A stretch of DNA of 64,000 nt from Loripinus fragilis (lineage: Eukaryota; Mollusca; Bivalvia; Lucinida; Lucinidae): positions 10,940,593 to 11,004,592 of the forward strand of contig OZ026531.1 of assembly GCA_964019695.1 (NCBI GenBank), given 5' to 3'. The notes under the pieces were generated by a model. The model worked only from the letters and a program-made list of their open reading frames with translations. It had not been told where the DNA came from and did no database searches. Positions 9,760 to 22,440 of this stretch are shown here, one piece after another; positions within the stretch are counted from its first letter, which is position 1; every line of letters begins with the position of its first letter. Made by a program: the position numbers and the translations under genes.

Positions 9760-11865
9760 GGACTCTGAAGACGAACGGATACTGAAACGTAGTCTCCACT
9801 CGAGACTATGGCTATCTAAACTTACCAAATGGATTTATCCGAATAAAACAATGATTGGATAGACTTAAAATAGCAGCTGATCAAACAGGAAAAGCTTCGA
9901 GATCTATCGCAAACCTGGTGTTATAGCTAAATATTCAATTTTGCCGTTAAGACAAATACTCCGGGAACTTTAGTCAACAACACTTTCTAATGTTTATAAA
10001 ATTGGGCCTCGTCAATGAAAACCCGACTTAATTGCACGCGATTTATAATCGCTTATTGGAAAGTATTGTATCTAAACTTACTATATGCAAAATTCTAGTT
10101 AGTCTCCGCAGCTCAACAGGCCTGATTGACCATTAAATTGTCGCAAACCCCGGATGCATCGAGGCCAAAATGAACTAAACTTTTACCATGCTAAACCCAC
10201 ATATATCCTGTTTTGAAAACACTGCACATCTAGATCAGTTCATCATGATCCACAGTTTAGACCCTGCTCTAAATTGCATAGTTACCAATGAGCAGATAAG
10301 TGGAATCCTGGTACTTGGGATGAAATGTACTGGAAATAAGGGTAAATTTTTAAGAGCAAATAGCTGGTAAGGGGAAGCCTCATCTGTTTAGATCTTTTGT
10401 TTCAAACCAAATACATGTAGATGTGTAATGCCTTCTTTGTTTAAATGAGCACATAATCGATTGGGAGGGCTTTTGCTTGAAGCTCTTTTCGATTGGTAAG
10501 ATTCCGAACATTTGGTTTAAAATGTTTATTTAAGACAAAATAGTGTCAATAAAATTTGAAGTGTAATTGAAAAAGTAAATAAATTTGTCAAACATAGAAC
10601 AACTAGTTATTGTTTGAAATTTTGAAATGGCGTGAAGTCAGTCTACCTTTTTGGTAAGAACGCCATTTTGCAATCTTGAGTTCTGCTTGCCCTGGGTGTT
10701 GAGAAATATAATCAACCTTTGTGTCAGTTAATGGAGTTATCTTTCCTGAAGACTGGACAGTGAGCATAGGCAATCATCGAATGGTCGGATGGGTCTGTGG
10801 ATCCATGGGCGGAAACAAATGGGGGGACATGAGGTCCAGAACCACCCTCATCCCTTGGAAATTTACTATAGGCTCTAGGTGTCGAGAGACAAATGACAAT
10901 CGGAAACTCTGTTTCTAACGATTTAATATTGATCTACGTTCGTCGATAGTATAACATTTTCAAGTGCCGCATTTCCGGTTGGAGAGCCGCGCCAGTGCCT
11001 TCTGTCGCAGACGCCAAGTAAAGAAGAATATATAGCAGATTTATCCAATCTTATTGACTGTCATAAGTTATATGTACATGAACTTCAAGAGTTGTGAGAG
11101 AAGAAGATGAATAACCGTTATATTTAGGGCCAAATAAACAAAAATACCTGTGCTCAGGGTCACCAGACCCTACCTAACTTTACTGGTGAAAACTAGAACT
11201 TTTTTCAGAAAAAGAAATTATGCATTTTGAAAGGCATTTCGTAAATTATTTTTCTTTTTTAGAAAAAAAAATATTTGTCCCTAACTAAAATTTCCAGGCT
11301 CGTTACCCGACACACACTTATTTTTTATTAGGGCTAGGTCAATAAGGGTCGAAGTCTTCTCCCATAAAATACCTTTCATGCAAGCCCAGTATTATCTGAA
11401 ACATGGCATACAGACCCTTCACAGAGCCAATGATAGCATATAAACACGTTTGCTTAGCATCTGTATGATGAAATGCCTAATAAAGGCTATAATGTACTTT
11501 TAAGAAACATGCAGTTTGTCTAGTCGTACAGTAATGAGCTTTCGGAAGCTTTAAGCTCTGTAGATTGATTTATAAAACTGCGATTTGAAAATAATATTAC
11601 TAAAACAGAAGATTTTTACAATTAAACGAAATAAAATGAGCCATATTATATGCATTCTCTACAATTAAAATGATATTGAATGTCTTTTAATTGATACCGG
11701 CAACGCCCAGTCTGCCTAACGTAAACCTAAGACTCTGCAAACAATTGATAGAAAATAAAGGGGTATTTTTGGTTTTCACAGAATTAAATTTCTAATTGCT
11801 AATTTATTTGTTGATAATCTTTGTGATTTAACATTAGTTTTGGTTACGATACCAATATGTTAACA
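9760..11865. other. No gene seen
   Basis: No supportable coding region. The strip 10,045-10,130 resembles 35,365-35,435 (TTATTCGCTTATT..., then TAGTCTCTGTAG / TAGTCTCCGCAG), a weak dispersed repeat. 10,795-10,850 carries a degenerate GGATCC element end. Confidence 0.4.
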
Positions 11866-11869
11866 TGAT

Positions 11870-12146
11870 ACAAGAGTAAGTTATAGATTGGTTTGTACGT
11901 ACGTACGGGAAGTTAATCCACACTCTTTAGCGAGAAGATTATCACCCGTACATACGCACAACCATACAATAACTTTCTTTTTGTACCAGGAAACGTGTGC
12001 ACGTTGTACATCGTTAGATATGTGATGTAAAACATTGGAATAGAGTAAGTTATTGTATGGTCTGTGCGTCTGTTCGGGAAGCTAATCCATGAGCTTTAGC
12101 GAGTGGATTATCCCACACACAGACACAAAACCACGCAATAACTTGC
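11870..12146. repeat. Two tandem imperfect hairpins
   Basis: Units at 11,873-11,977 and 12,041-12,146 each start GAGTAAGTTAT and GGT(T/C)TGT-CGT. Each has GGGAAG-TAATCCA-CTTTAGCGAG at the centre and returns with ACCA-(A/G)CAATAACT. The spacing is about 168 bp. They look like two copies of one short inverted element. Confidence 0.75.
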
Positions 12147-12149
12147 TTA

Positions 12150-13198
12150 CTGCAACAGCGTGCATTTACACTTTCTGTTTGTGCATTACGAGTTATCTGA
12201 CGTTTTTACAATAGTACATCAATTTGTATGCAACGCCGGAGACGCAGATCCGATGTGTAATCAACGATGTCGTGGGTGAACGTTCAAAATTTCTAAAATC
12301 CTTAACTTTCTGAGCTCCGATCTTAAAACTTGCAATATGCCCACTAAATATTCCCAATATGAAGCTTAAATTGTTAATTGTCTGAAGACAGTCTGAACCT
12401 ATAATAATCTGCTGAATTCAGCCTTTTAAGGCTGACTTTCTATGGAAATTCAGCCTCAAAATCCTGAATTTAGGAATGACCCTGAAAACTTTCACTCATG
12501 CGTTGTTAACTTATCAGATAGTATTGTAGCCACACCTGCCCAATCTAGATTGATAACACTATAGTTAGCACATGACTTTGGGTAGACTAGTTTGAGCACA
12601 ACCTGGTTGCAGACTCTGAAGACAGTTTCTTTTCATGACGAAGACTAAAGTTCTAATTGTCCGTAAAGTTGTTGAAAGCGACGCAGGACCACGTATGCAC
12701 CAGTCATTTGCAACTATGGCAGCAACGGGTCAGGTGATTTACAAATAAAAGAATGATGTTTCTCCTGGCATAGCCAAAGTATTCAGTAGCATTGTTCTGA
12801 GGGCTCACATTCGAGGTCAGATGCCTGTCAAGTATCCATGACTACCGATCTTTTGGGAAAAAATGGGGGCGAAACAACGATATTATTAATATATGGTCCT
12901 TGGCTTTCCTTTCTCCCTCGCTGGGTAGATCAGAGACTCCGACCATTTTCCTGTCATGTGCTGTGGGTTCTGAAGTAAAAAAAGGGGGGGGGGGCTATGT
13001 CAACCTTTGGAGGCCAGAACTATAAATAGTGTTACTACAGGTCATTTTATGCATACTCCACCCTGTATGGCTGGAAATACCTACCATTGGCTAGAAATAT
13101 TTCATGGTTCCCAGCCTATTTGAGACATTGATGCTCTTCTGTATGATGATGTATAGGGCTAAGTTTCATACACAAAAACACCAGCAACAAAAAAAAAC
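12150..13198. other. No gene seen
   Basis: No coding support. A G9 run lies at about 12,985-12,993; 12,415-12,475 has a local repeat of TGAATTCAGCC-type words. Confidence 0.4.
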
Positions 13199-13421
13199 AT
13201 ATTAAACACTTTGTATTTTTAATGAAAATCTATGAGTGGCTTTTGCACTGAGAGTGCAAAAGTTACTAATAGTTTTCCATTAAATGAAAACTGTGAGCAT
13301 CTTTTGCCTGAGAGTGAAAAGGCTTCTCATAGTTTTCCATTAAATGAAAACTGTGAGCATCTTTTGCCATGAGAGTGTAAAAGCTACTCATAGTTTTCCA
13401 TAAAAACAAAGTGTTTGATAT
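13199..13421. mobile_element. Inverted-repeat element with three tandem hairpins inside
   Basis: The ends AAACACTTTGTATTTTT and AAAAACAAAGTGTTT are inverted. Between them lie three ~65-bp units (starting near 13,220, 13,283 and 13,343). Each opens ATGAAAA-CT-TGAG and CTTTTGC, has a small GAGAGTG loop and returns CTACTCATAGTTTTCCAT. No coding capacity. Confidence 0.82.
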
Positions 13422-13637
13422 TCTAAAAAAATAGAAATGGTTTTGGAGACTGGGACTCTATATCCTGCGCCTGAGAAACCATGCGATGATTTCTTAGAGT
13501 TTTTGATGAAACTAGGCAAGAAATCCAAGACAGCAAAATTGTTGGAGTCTGTTCTGTGATTTGACGTTTAGAACCAGGAAAGAGCATGACCAACCAGCCA
13601 ATTTAAACAATTACGTGTATCATAGACACTACACTGT

Positions 13638-13638
13638 G

Positions 13639-13673
<35 letters not shown>
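13638..13673. repeat. (CTA)n microsatellite
   Basis: Twelve near-perfect ACT units. Confidence 0.97.
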
Positions 13674-14038
13674 GAAATGATAATAAAACTAGTAACAATC
13701 ATGAGAATACCATCTTACTCGGCAACCTAGAAAAAATCAAAGACGTTTATAAGATACTCAAAGAAAATAATTATAAATGTGGTCGAAATTTAGAAAAAAA
13801 AGTCAGACTTTCAACTAATAACTAAATGTCAAGTTGTCATCTCAATATTTCAACTTGTCACCTTTTGTTATGTAACCTAACTTCTGAAATATATCAATTT
13901 ATTTTTGATCAGCTCATATTTTCTACTGTTCTGATTTCTAATTCCGACATCATAAATTATTATTTTATACAATGTCTTCCCTAAGATTGGTTTTTTGTTA
14001 GCTAACAGTGCAGACGCGAAGAACGCAGCAGCACAAAC

Positions 14039-14093
<55 letters not shown>

Positions 14094-14104
14094 TAATAAT
14101 AATA

Positions 14105-14139
<35 letters not shown>

Positions 14140-14140
14140 C

Positions 14141-14194
<54 letters not shown>

Positions 14195-14203
14195 CGTAGT
14201 AGT
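14039..14203. repeat. Compound (AAT)n-(ATT)n-(AGT)n microsatellite
   Basis: AAT units to about 14,106, ATT units to 14,139, then AGT units to 14,203. The AAT and ATT blocks are reverse complements, so the tract can form a long cruciform. The Ile/Leu-repeat frame across it is not a gene. Confidence 0.97.
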
Positions 14204-14204
14204 A

Positions 14205-15637
14205 TCTTAAACACACATTACGACAAACTGTTGCTTTAATTAGTTCTTTTTCCCTTCTTCCTCCGAATATTGGTCAGGATTCTTCAAAAAATGCTCTGTT
14301 GACCAATGTTTTTTCTGGATAGTTTTTACTATTCTATAAGTTTTTTTAATTGCTTAAATCAAAGTGAAATGAAAACTCAAACTTACCTTAAGTTAAAAAT
14401 TAAATCGCCACTTTGGTTGGTACTCCTTTCGAATTCACAGCTCAAAGTTGTACAAAAAAAATCAATCTAGCACTTTTTCTTAACAAATTCAAGTAACTTT
14501 TCTATAAAATATTTATAATTTTAAACACAACTGGCTTAAGTTTTCAAGTACACGTTACTCCTTTACTATTATAGTTACTCGAGTATGTCTCGTCGTCAAT
14601 ACTTCAACACTTGGTGTTAGCTAGTGAATGAGTGAACGTTTTCCAATACTTGAGTTAAATGTATAGACCTGTTGTCAGGTTTGATTTATGGTACTTATCA
14701 ATTAAGCGATCAGCGAAGGCTCGCGCGAGCCTGCGCATTCGCGCAGTCTTGCCCAAACATTCGCTGGTATCGCACGTAAAATTTGGAAATAAATGAACGC
14801 TCTGGCAAAATACTAGGCAACTTGCTGCATAAGTTAACTGATTAAAGATCATCTTAATAGTCGTTTATACCACGGAACGGCTCGTTTTAGGTCTGTTTGT
14901 CACTTTGATGAGTGGACAGGCTACCACCCACTTAAAAAGGAGTATCAGAATGAACGAGTGCTGAGCTAATAGTTGACCCAACGATGACTAGGCGAAACTG
15001 CATGCGTAGTATCCCATAGATGATACATGTATCATTAAGAGCATGGCATAATATGCGCTCACCACTAATTAATTCTTCTATGTTGTTTAATGAAATGAGC
15101 CTGTAGATGCACATCTCAGTCTGAAGATTCTTTTATATTACAAAACAGTGCAGACCTTGATGAAATACTGCGTTCTGAATCATTCCATCTGGTCCTCCAT
15201 AGTTTGCCAAAGTACCCGATTAGGGGTTTGCTAAAACAGGAATGAATGAATGACTGTATGCATGGGTTGTGTCAAAATAAAAACGAGTATCCCATTTAAA
15301 CATATTTATTCATTATATTCTGAACTTTATACCAGTGAAGTGACTTCTAAATTCACAGTTCCCGGCTAACCGTCTTCCTACTTCATATTTTATACTTCAT
15401 ACTTCATAGTTCTTGTGTGTTTGCCATCACTTCACAGTACACACGCCTTAGTGTGTGCATCAAAGTTCATACTTCACCGTTAATTTTTATAGAAATCCAT
15501 ACTAAATACTAACTGCGCAGCTTATCCCTTTTCTTCATAGTTCATACTGCATACATGCCCGTAACACTATGATACTTGTAATATTGCGATAAAGTGAGTC
15601 GGTTTAGATCTGATGCGGTTTTGGATCTGAACCTTAA
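14205..15637. other. No gene seen; hairpin-family piece
   Basis: No coding support. 14,703-14,765 holds a degenerate GCGCAG-family hairpin (GCGAAGGCTCGCGCGAGCC then GCGCATTCGCGCAG). About 15,375-15,550 is enriched in short TTCATACTTCA-type words. Confidence 0.45.
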
Positions 15638-15815
15638 TCAGGAGCGCAGTGGCTCAGTGATAGATTGCTTGACTCAGAGGGGTTGCGGGCTCGAGCCTCA
15701 CCGGCGTCACTGCGTTGTTTCCTTGAGCAAGACACATTAATCCTCGCTTAGTACTGGTCAAACCCAGAAAGATCCGTCCCAACATAACTAAAAGATTGTT
15801 GACTAGGACGTAAAG
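15638..15815 (+). repeat. tRNA-derived SINE
   Basis: The head GGAGCGCAGTGGCTCAGTGA contains the A box, and GGGCTCGAGCC is B-box-like. The body has CCTTGAGCAAGACACATTAA, a phrase widespread in metazoan SINEs. The 3' end is indistinct. It reads away from 15,638 on the plus strand. Confidence 0.75.
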
Positions 15816-15899
15816 AAACAAATCAAACAAAATAAACTTTTCGCTTTGTGTGTGCGGACTGGGAAAGGTCTGTAGAGTCAATTGTGGTATGTGCAACCA

Positions 15900-16112
15900 G
15901 CAACGCCTCAGATAAGCCTGCGCATACGCTTATTCTCATCAGAGCCTTTGCTAATCGCTTGAATATTCTATGACTGTTAAGCTGCTGACCGAACAGCATT
16001 TGGAGTTTCTAAGCTTAAAATGAGGATGCACAGGCTCGTCTGGGGTCTACACTTGTCAAAATGCCATTTTGTTGGAAATCACATGTCGTGGCTCATATAT
16101 GTTTGGAATGCT
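15900..16112. repeat. Dispersed ~210-bp repeat, reverse partner at 51.96 kb
   Basis: Starts GATAAGCCTGCGCATACGC, runs through ATTCTATGACTGTTAAGCTG and AGGCTCGTCTG, and ends TACACTTGTCAAAATGCCAT and ATCACATGTCGTGGCTCA. The same order in reverse complement occupies 51,960-52,165. It belongs to the GCGCAG-word elements. Confidence 0.75.
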
Positions 16113-16726
16113 GAGGTTTTGAGCCGTCGCCGCTCGCACATACGCGATACGTACCAATATCTCGTAGGTTGTCTCATCTTTTCAGTGTATAGGTAGGTTA
16201 GCCAGCATTTGTGTCAAGTGCGCAAAATGTCCGGAAGTTTTTGAGAGTTTTTTCTCATGATGTCATTTCACGCAGTTAGCATATAATTTCGTGGGTCGTC
16301 GAGCTTTTACGCACTAGAAACCCAAATCTGTTACCTTTCACATCTTGAGTATGCATATAGGAGACTTGTGGTCCCAAAGCATTTGATGGGTTTAAGTCAA
16401 TCCACACGGTTCATACGAGAAGTTGATGCTTATCGTATATGCGCAAATGCCTTTATTGACTTAACCAGCAGACATAGGTGTCTAAAGTTTTGTCCGAGTC
16501 TTCAACTACACTCATACTTTGTCTATGCGATGCAATGGCTCTGGTTTGTCTGGGCATTTGTGCAGACTCACTTGAACATTCTCTGCTCGATGATGCGATA
16601 AGTATCAAACATCTATGTGCTTGATGTCGAGAAAGCTTCTAATCCGCAATAACGAGCATTCACGGAGACTGTTTCCGCAATGTGTAGTTTGAAATGCTTT
16701 CAGGTGACGAGACTTGTCTAGCATGC
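16113..16726. other. No gene seen
   Basis: Frames up to 77 codons without recognisable motifs. Confidence 0.4.
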
Positions 16727-16999
16727 GCGGATCCAGAAGGAGGGGGGTGCAGGGGGTTCGGACTCCCCTGAAAAATCACAAAAATATAAGGTTTCTTAGC
16801 AATATTGATCTAGATCTCCTGAAAAATTGCAATTCTGCGAAGCCAACATTCAATGTTGGGCCAGTGAAACGTTTCACTGGTGGGCCTATGATGGCCCGCT
16901 TAAAGTGGTATTTTGATCCTCTCTCCCTTCATCAAGTAAAAAACAAAAACAAACGTTGTCAGAGTTGGACACCCTCTGACGAAACTTTCTGGATCCGCG
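16727..16999. mobile_element. GGATCC-ended inverted-repeat element, copy 1
   Basis: Ends GCGGATCCAGAAGG and TTTCTGGATCCGC are inverted. The centre has a palindrome around CCAGTGAAACGTTTCACTGG (16,861-16,880) within GGCCCGC/GTGGGCC context. Related to 20,305-20,585. The 107-codon frame through it is a by-product. Confidence 0.8.
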
Positions 17000-17544
17000 T
17001 ATGTCTAGACACTGGTATGCATTTTTTTTCGGTCTGAACAGATTAGCATAATTTGGAATGTAGAGATATCAACTGTAGCCTTGCAGAACTTTATCAGTGC
17101 CCATGCTCCAAGCACTCTAGACTTGAGCAGTCCATTCAAAGTTTGAAAGAGTTAAAGTAAGAGAGGATAATTTCTTCTTAGTATGGGGTACTAAATATAG
17201 GCACATTTCAACTGTTTGGATGATTTCCAGCCTACAAGCACCCTTGCAATTCAAACACAGGTTTGTTAAGAGAAAATAAACCATCTTATAAAATATAACC
17301 AACAAGCTTAATCACTCTATTAGGCATTTGAAAAGCCAAATCATCTAATAAACAGAACATGAGTGAGTCCTCCGTCGGTCCGTCTGTAGTCAGTTAGTGA
17401 AAATGCTCATAACTCTTGAATACATGTAACATGGTATATTTGATACAACTATGCACCCTTCTGCAGGAAATGGCCAATGCTTTCTGCACATTCCTTCTGA
17501 TTAATCAACGTTGTGCACATTGTTAATTGGGTCGTGCACATTGG

Positions 17545-17625
17545 GGTCAGATGATGATGATGAGTTGGAGTTTAACGACGCATCAACCCTTTTGGGTCAT
17601 TAGCGTCATCAAGGTTAGGTAAGAG
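17545..17625. repeat. SINE tail fragment
   Basis: GATGATGATGATGAG, then TTGGAGTTTAACGACGCATC and GGTCATTAGCGTCATCAAGG. The phrase gagTTTAACG-CGCATCAAC is typical of mollusc SINE 3' domains as I recall them. No tRNA head is attached. Confidence 0.5.
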
Positions 17626-18880
17626 AAGTATTATTGATCTAGAAGTATTATTGAACATTAAAACTATAATAGATTAGTTAAAATATTAACAATTTAACTC
17701 ATTAAACATATAAGTATATCAAAGACAATAAAATAGTAACCGTTTTACAGATGAGATCATGTACAATATCTGACAACTACATAGGCTAATATATTGGGTC
17801 AGTCGATGTGTAAACGTGTCAAGCAAACTTGCATGAGCTGTTTTGGTAGAAGATCAACGCATATACGTTAATAAATACATGTACCAAACTCTCGTGTGCT
17901 ACTGAATCAGCAGTAAAACACAAAGCCCAAGAGATACAAAACTGTGAGAAAAATCAAAGATTATTGTCTGATAAACACGTAAAGTTTTTCTGACACAATA
18001 ATACAGAGTTTATCAAAGGTGTGTAGGAGCGAATCGTCTTGTTTACGAATCTCGTCCTTTCATCTAGACACTTCAGATGCATCTCAAAGCGCCAAGATAA
18101 TCCAGATTTATAAACAATCCATCCAATCATTTTGTTTGATTTTGACGCATAACAAAAACAGAACCAGCCCAAGAATGCGAGATGGGCCACACCATAATTT
18201 ACGTTGTTTTCGGGGGCCTGCTTTCGATATGCACGCTTGCACAGGAAGCGCAGATAGCGGTAAGCATGCGTGTGTCATATTGTAGAGTTCACATGATGAA
18301 ACATAATGGCGGATGCGTTGACGGATCTGTTACAACCCGACAATGTGCTGTGCTCATGCACCACGATTGGGTATTGACGCGACCCGAACGAGAAACTGAT
18401 AAAAAGATGAAACCGACTGTCTGATTACGTATAAATTGCATGAAATATGATTTGCAGCTATGCACTCAGATGCTGAATGCACGAAAACCTGTTCGAGTGT
18501 CGGAATATTTCAGAGTCCTGTTTGTTATACATGTATGTAGTAGAATCATATATACATAGCATAACGTGGGTAACTCTAAAATATCCGCACTTGTCGTCCA
18601 CAAACAGTTTGTACAAAAATGTTGGTCTTGATTTGGACCGCTATGGTATTTCCAAAACAATATTTTGAGAAAAATAATAACTATCGCCCCAACCCCGAAA
18701 ATCCCAGCAAAGTTATGAAATTGGTCGACCAGCACGCACAATAATTTGATTTGAATAACATAACATAACTTTATAACTTTTTTATTCTCTTAGATTGCAT
18801 TATACAATATATGAGGTAATAAATTCTAATCAGCTAATAACTTTTCTACAACTTATAAGGTGCGCGCTCAGTTAACAGGG
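17626..18880. other. No gene seen
   Basis: Frames up to 91 codons on both strands overlap each other and show no motif or splice structure that I can support. Confidence 0.4.
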
Positions 18881-18881
18881 A

Positions 18882-19078
18882 CTAAAACTTACTGAGCACT
18901 ATAGAAATAAACCTACTTAGTTGTTTTAACAGTTTCAAATTTTCAGTAGAAATCAATTTTTGAAATTTTAATGTAATCACATGCCATAAATAGAATTTTG
19001 GCAGATATTTCTTTCTTTCTTCTGTGAAGTATTTACATTCTAGCAAATAGTGGAATTCGTCGCCCAACATGTTTCCCG
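18882..19078 (-). pseudogene. C-terminal fragment of a LINE ORF2-like protein
   Basis: Reads LGDEFHYLLECKYFTEERKK, then YLPKFY and a hydrophobic tail ending in a stop. This matches the conserved end of non-LTR retrotransposon ORF2 proteins frequent in molluscs (I recall GDEFHYL-CP-F--ERK-LPK-Y). Upstream the frame is lost at once (19,078), so only about 62 codons survive. The apparent ATG is not a real start. Confidence 0.7.
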
Positions 19079-19079
19079 T

Positions 19080-19970
19080 TCAAAGAATCTTTGTGAACGT
19101 TCATTATTCTCCCATCTACCTCGCAAAAACGTTGTGCCCACGTTCATAGGTCCAGACGAGCAATATTTGAGCATATATATTTTTACTGTATTCTTATCCG
19201 TCGGTGTTTGGGTGCTCATTGCATTGAGAGCACCCCATAAAGTATGCTTTAGATAAGAAATAAATACGCATTCAGATGAGAATTGATGGTAGAAAAAAGC
19301 ACAAACAGACAAACAAAAAAGGAGAAAAGATAGAAAACCCATTAAATCGTCCAAACAAATCATTTAGTCGTATTTTGTTTAAAAACACTGACCTTTTAAT
19401 CCCAGCAGGCAAATGACGCCGAAACAACGTCGTACCAACGTCGATGCGACGTCAAAACGTTGCTACAAAGTTGATTAAAGTTACGTGATACGCAAGGATG
19501 GACGGTTTTATTCTTGTCGTAAATTTGTGAGAAATCGGAAAATGTTTTGGCAGAGATGTTCCAAATCGGCCTCGTCGCGGGGAAATCTGTCTTCGCGGTT
19601 TACAGCCATGTAAACTTTGAAACAGAATCCAGCCTGCTCAGCTACAAATACTAGCTAGAATATTGATGCAAGTAGCAAGTTTTGATACTGCGAATAACGA
19701 GGGGGGTGAACAGACTGCGTTTATGCGCAGTCTGGTCTGTACTTTTGTTAATCAATTATAATAGAATCCGGTTTTCTTGCGACAAGGCCAAAATGAGGCA
19801 TCGAGCTCAAGCCAACCACGATACATCATAGACGAATGAGTTTATGTTTTATTGGCGCGGCAGGTCCCGTTAAACAGAAATTACTAAGAAATGGCTTGTG
19901 CCAGTAATGGTGAAATAATTAGAATATTACAGGCTCTTCATACGATCAAAGGTACCTTTCCACAAGGCCG
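19080..19970. other. No gene seen; small repeat pieces
   Basis: 19,409-19,462 is rich in AACGTCG/GACGTC words. 19,709-19,739 is a GCGCAG hairpin (CAGACTGCG and CGCAGTCTG around TTTATG). Confidence 0.45.
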
Positions 19971-19974
19971 GACT

Positions 19975-20240
19975 CAGGTTACAAAACTATTCTCGTGCTC
20001 AACTCAACTGAGCATTGTGTTTAATACTGCTCATGAATGTTGAAATGTCAATAAATTTATTCTGCTTATTAATTATAAAATGCCAACAATTGTAAGAAGG
20101 ATAAATATAACATCTGAGAGTTTAAAGTCTGAAAAATTCATTATTTTTCAGCGTTTTTTTTTTAAATATATTTTCTATGAGCAGTTGGAATTTTATATTC
20201 AACTGAGTTGAGTATGAAAAACATTTAAAGAAACTCGGGA
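19975..20240. mobile_element. GCTCAACTC inverted-repeat element, diverged copy
   Basis: TCGTGCTCAACTCAACTGAG at the left and TCAACTGAGTTGAGTATGAA at the right are inverted. The interior has TGCTCATGAATGTT and AAAATGCCAACAATTGT. Same family as 45.49, 45.80, 46.90 and 47.61 kb. Confidence 0.75.
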
Positions 20241-20304
20241 CCAGTATATATATGCCACATATCAGATTTTGGTAATTACATTTGTATCACACACTGTTAA
20301 ACAT

Positions 20305-20585
20305 GATCGGATCCAGAAAGATTTGTCAGAGGGGGTCCAGCTTTTTTTTAGGGGAGCGAGGCTCAAACGACCACCAAAAGCGAGCAATTATCGGCCTGCA
20401 TGCGAAACGCCATTGAAATGGCGTTTCGCTGGCGGGCCGATAATGCCCCCCCGTTGAATACTGACTTGGCAGCATTGTGATTTTCAGGGGATCCGGACCA
20501 GTATTACTAGGAAACCCTATAAATTTGTGATTTTCAGGGGGGGGGGGGGGTCCGGACCCCCTGCCCCCCTTCTGGATCCGCCCAT
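20305..20585. mobile_element. GGATCC-ended inverted-repeat element, copy 2
   Basis: Ends CGGATCCAGAAAG and CTTCTGGATCCG are inverted. The centre is a strong palindrome (20,388-20,446): ATTATCGGCCTGC, GCGAAACGCCATT, AATGGCGTTTCGC, GCGGGCCGATAAT. It includes G-rich runs and a second GGATCCGGACC word near 20,489. Confidence 0.82.
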
Positions 20586-20765
20586 GAAAAATAAGTGCAG
20601 CTTTACATCAGAATTTGGGGCCACTGAGCTGCCATTAGACTTTTGTAACATTTGCACTGTATCAAAATCTATGTTCTGTTCGATTCCATTCGTCCTGAGT
20701 GAATAGCTTCAACAGTAAAACAGGTAGAAATGTTTAACATTTATCACTGGTGAAATGTTTTAAAA

Positions 20766-20972
20766 TAAGTAAGGGTGCAAAGATCAGGAATCGATACAAT
20801 CAAGTACCACACCAGACCCAGGATACCAATGGGAAAATGACAATTTCACAGTTAGACACCACAAACGAGAGCCAAGAGGTCATCCCTTTCCCAGCAGGTG
20901 ACCACAAAGCATATATAAACAGACGCACACAAAGACATAGCAATCACAAGACAGAACAAAAACATAAAACTT
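20766..20972 (+). repeat. Dispersed repeat family A, copy 3
   Basis: AAGTAAGGGTGCAAAGATCA through CAAGAGGTCATCCCTTTCCC to AAGACAGAACAAAAAC; lacks the 3' third. Confidence 0.88.
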
Positions 20973-21233
20973 AAGTTGTTTTTGTAGAGATATACCAGCT
21001 CAGCCGCAACCTCTTTTCGTCTTATTTTCCCATATTTTTTTTTTTTATTTTTTTACCAGTGCACACATTAAGTTTTTCTTAATCATCAATTCGCAGTTTA
21101 TGCAGTGGGAGCTAGATCTCTAAATTTGGCTCGTCCCAGAAGGTATGACACGTGATGCGTGGTTCCAGAGGGGGGACAGGGGGTCTGGATTTCCCATGGA
21201 ACACGCCGCTACTCAAAAAAAGTCAAAACAATG

Positions 21234-21335
21234 GTCTAAAAGACAGATTGTAGCTTAATACAGGTCGAAAGTATTGCAGTAGTGCTCTAAAAGACAGATT
21301 GTAGCTTAATACAGGTCGAAAGTATTGCAGCAGTG
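21234..21335. repeat. 51-bp tandem duplication
   Basis: Two almost identical units of TCTAAAAGACAGATTGTAGC and TTAATACAGGTCGAAAGTAT. The following text (GACCTGCATTAAGC, then TCTTTAGAG) is partly the reverse complement, so a hairpin can also form. Confidence 0.92.
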
Positions 21336-22440
21336 CAATACGTTTGACCTGCATTAAGCGATAATCGGTCGTGATAAACAATTTTTGGTCTTCTTTAGAG
21401 TGGCTGCTTAAGACGAGTTTTACTGTAAACGTATCAAATCCCCGCCGTGCCTTAGTTGACAAATCACTGAAACTGACCGAAGTTATTATTTATACAATAT
21501 TTGAAGAGGCATACATTTAAAGTGAGTAGAGCATGAAAAACAGTTTTATACGCTCGGACCGGTGACTACTGCATAATCCGCAACGTCATCGAAACCACCT
21601 TATTTGAATATAGAATACATTCGTCATGGAGGCAATTGAAGCTATCAATTCAACTTGAAAACCACATCAAAGTTTCCTTAGCCCACTATTATTTATATTA
21701 TGACGTCACGTGGTACGGCCCAATCAATTTTTATCCGGTGAAAGTTCAAACATAATAATTGAAAAAAGAAACAAAATCGAACGTGTGGTCAGTTGGCCGA
21801 CCACGCAAATTGGGGTTTCTTACAAACCATTGTGATCTGTAACAGTTTTCTTTGTTACAATTAACTAGATGTGTATTTGCTTTGGATAGTTTACATATAA
21901 CACGTGTTCGTTATTATTTTCATTCTTTACTTTTGACGTAACCCTGTTGAATAATTGACCCAGTCATAATGGTGTAGGGTTTATTCCAGAAGAAATGTTT
22001 TTATGTGACTACAATTGTGTAGGCACTGATGCACTAATAACACGATTAAATAGCAATAGTATAGTGGTAGTAGCCAGAACTGCTAAATCGCGGGTAAGGG
22101 GTGTACTACCCCTGGCTACGTCGACCGGATGGTATAACATTAAGCGTAGTAAGGGGGATGGGTTGTTATTTAGTTTAAGGTTGAATAATCCCAAATTATT
22201 TTGTAAATATCATAAACACACTTAAAACAATTGATGCGACGTGATAAAAAGATACACTGTATCCCCTTATAGTGGGTTCATAATCATTATGACAAGTTCC
22301 TTAGTAACCAAGATTGCAACCTGGAACTTTGAATACCACAGGAATAAGGGCGTAACTTTTAACCGCAACACTCAAGTGGTGGACGCGAAATGAAAGGTGG
22401 CAAATACTGTTACTTATCCAGTAAGCATGAAAGCGGGAAA
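21336..22440. other. No gene seen
   Basis: Frames of about 60-80 codons overlap on both strands near 22.0-22.2 kb and carry no recognisable motif. Confidence 0.4.

Noticed and set aside
13217..13405. CRISPR-like array of regularly spaced repeats
   Set aside because: The units are hairpins in direct contact without unique spacers, inside an inverted-repeat element of a eukaryotic genome.
14002..14214. 70-codon Leu/Ile-repeat frame
   Set aside because: It is the translation of the AAT/ATT/AGT microsatellite.
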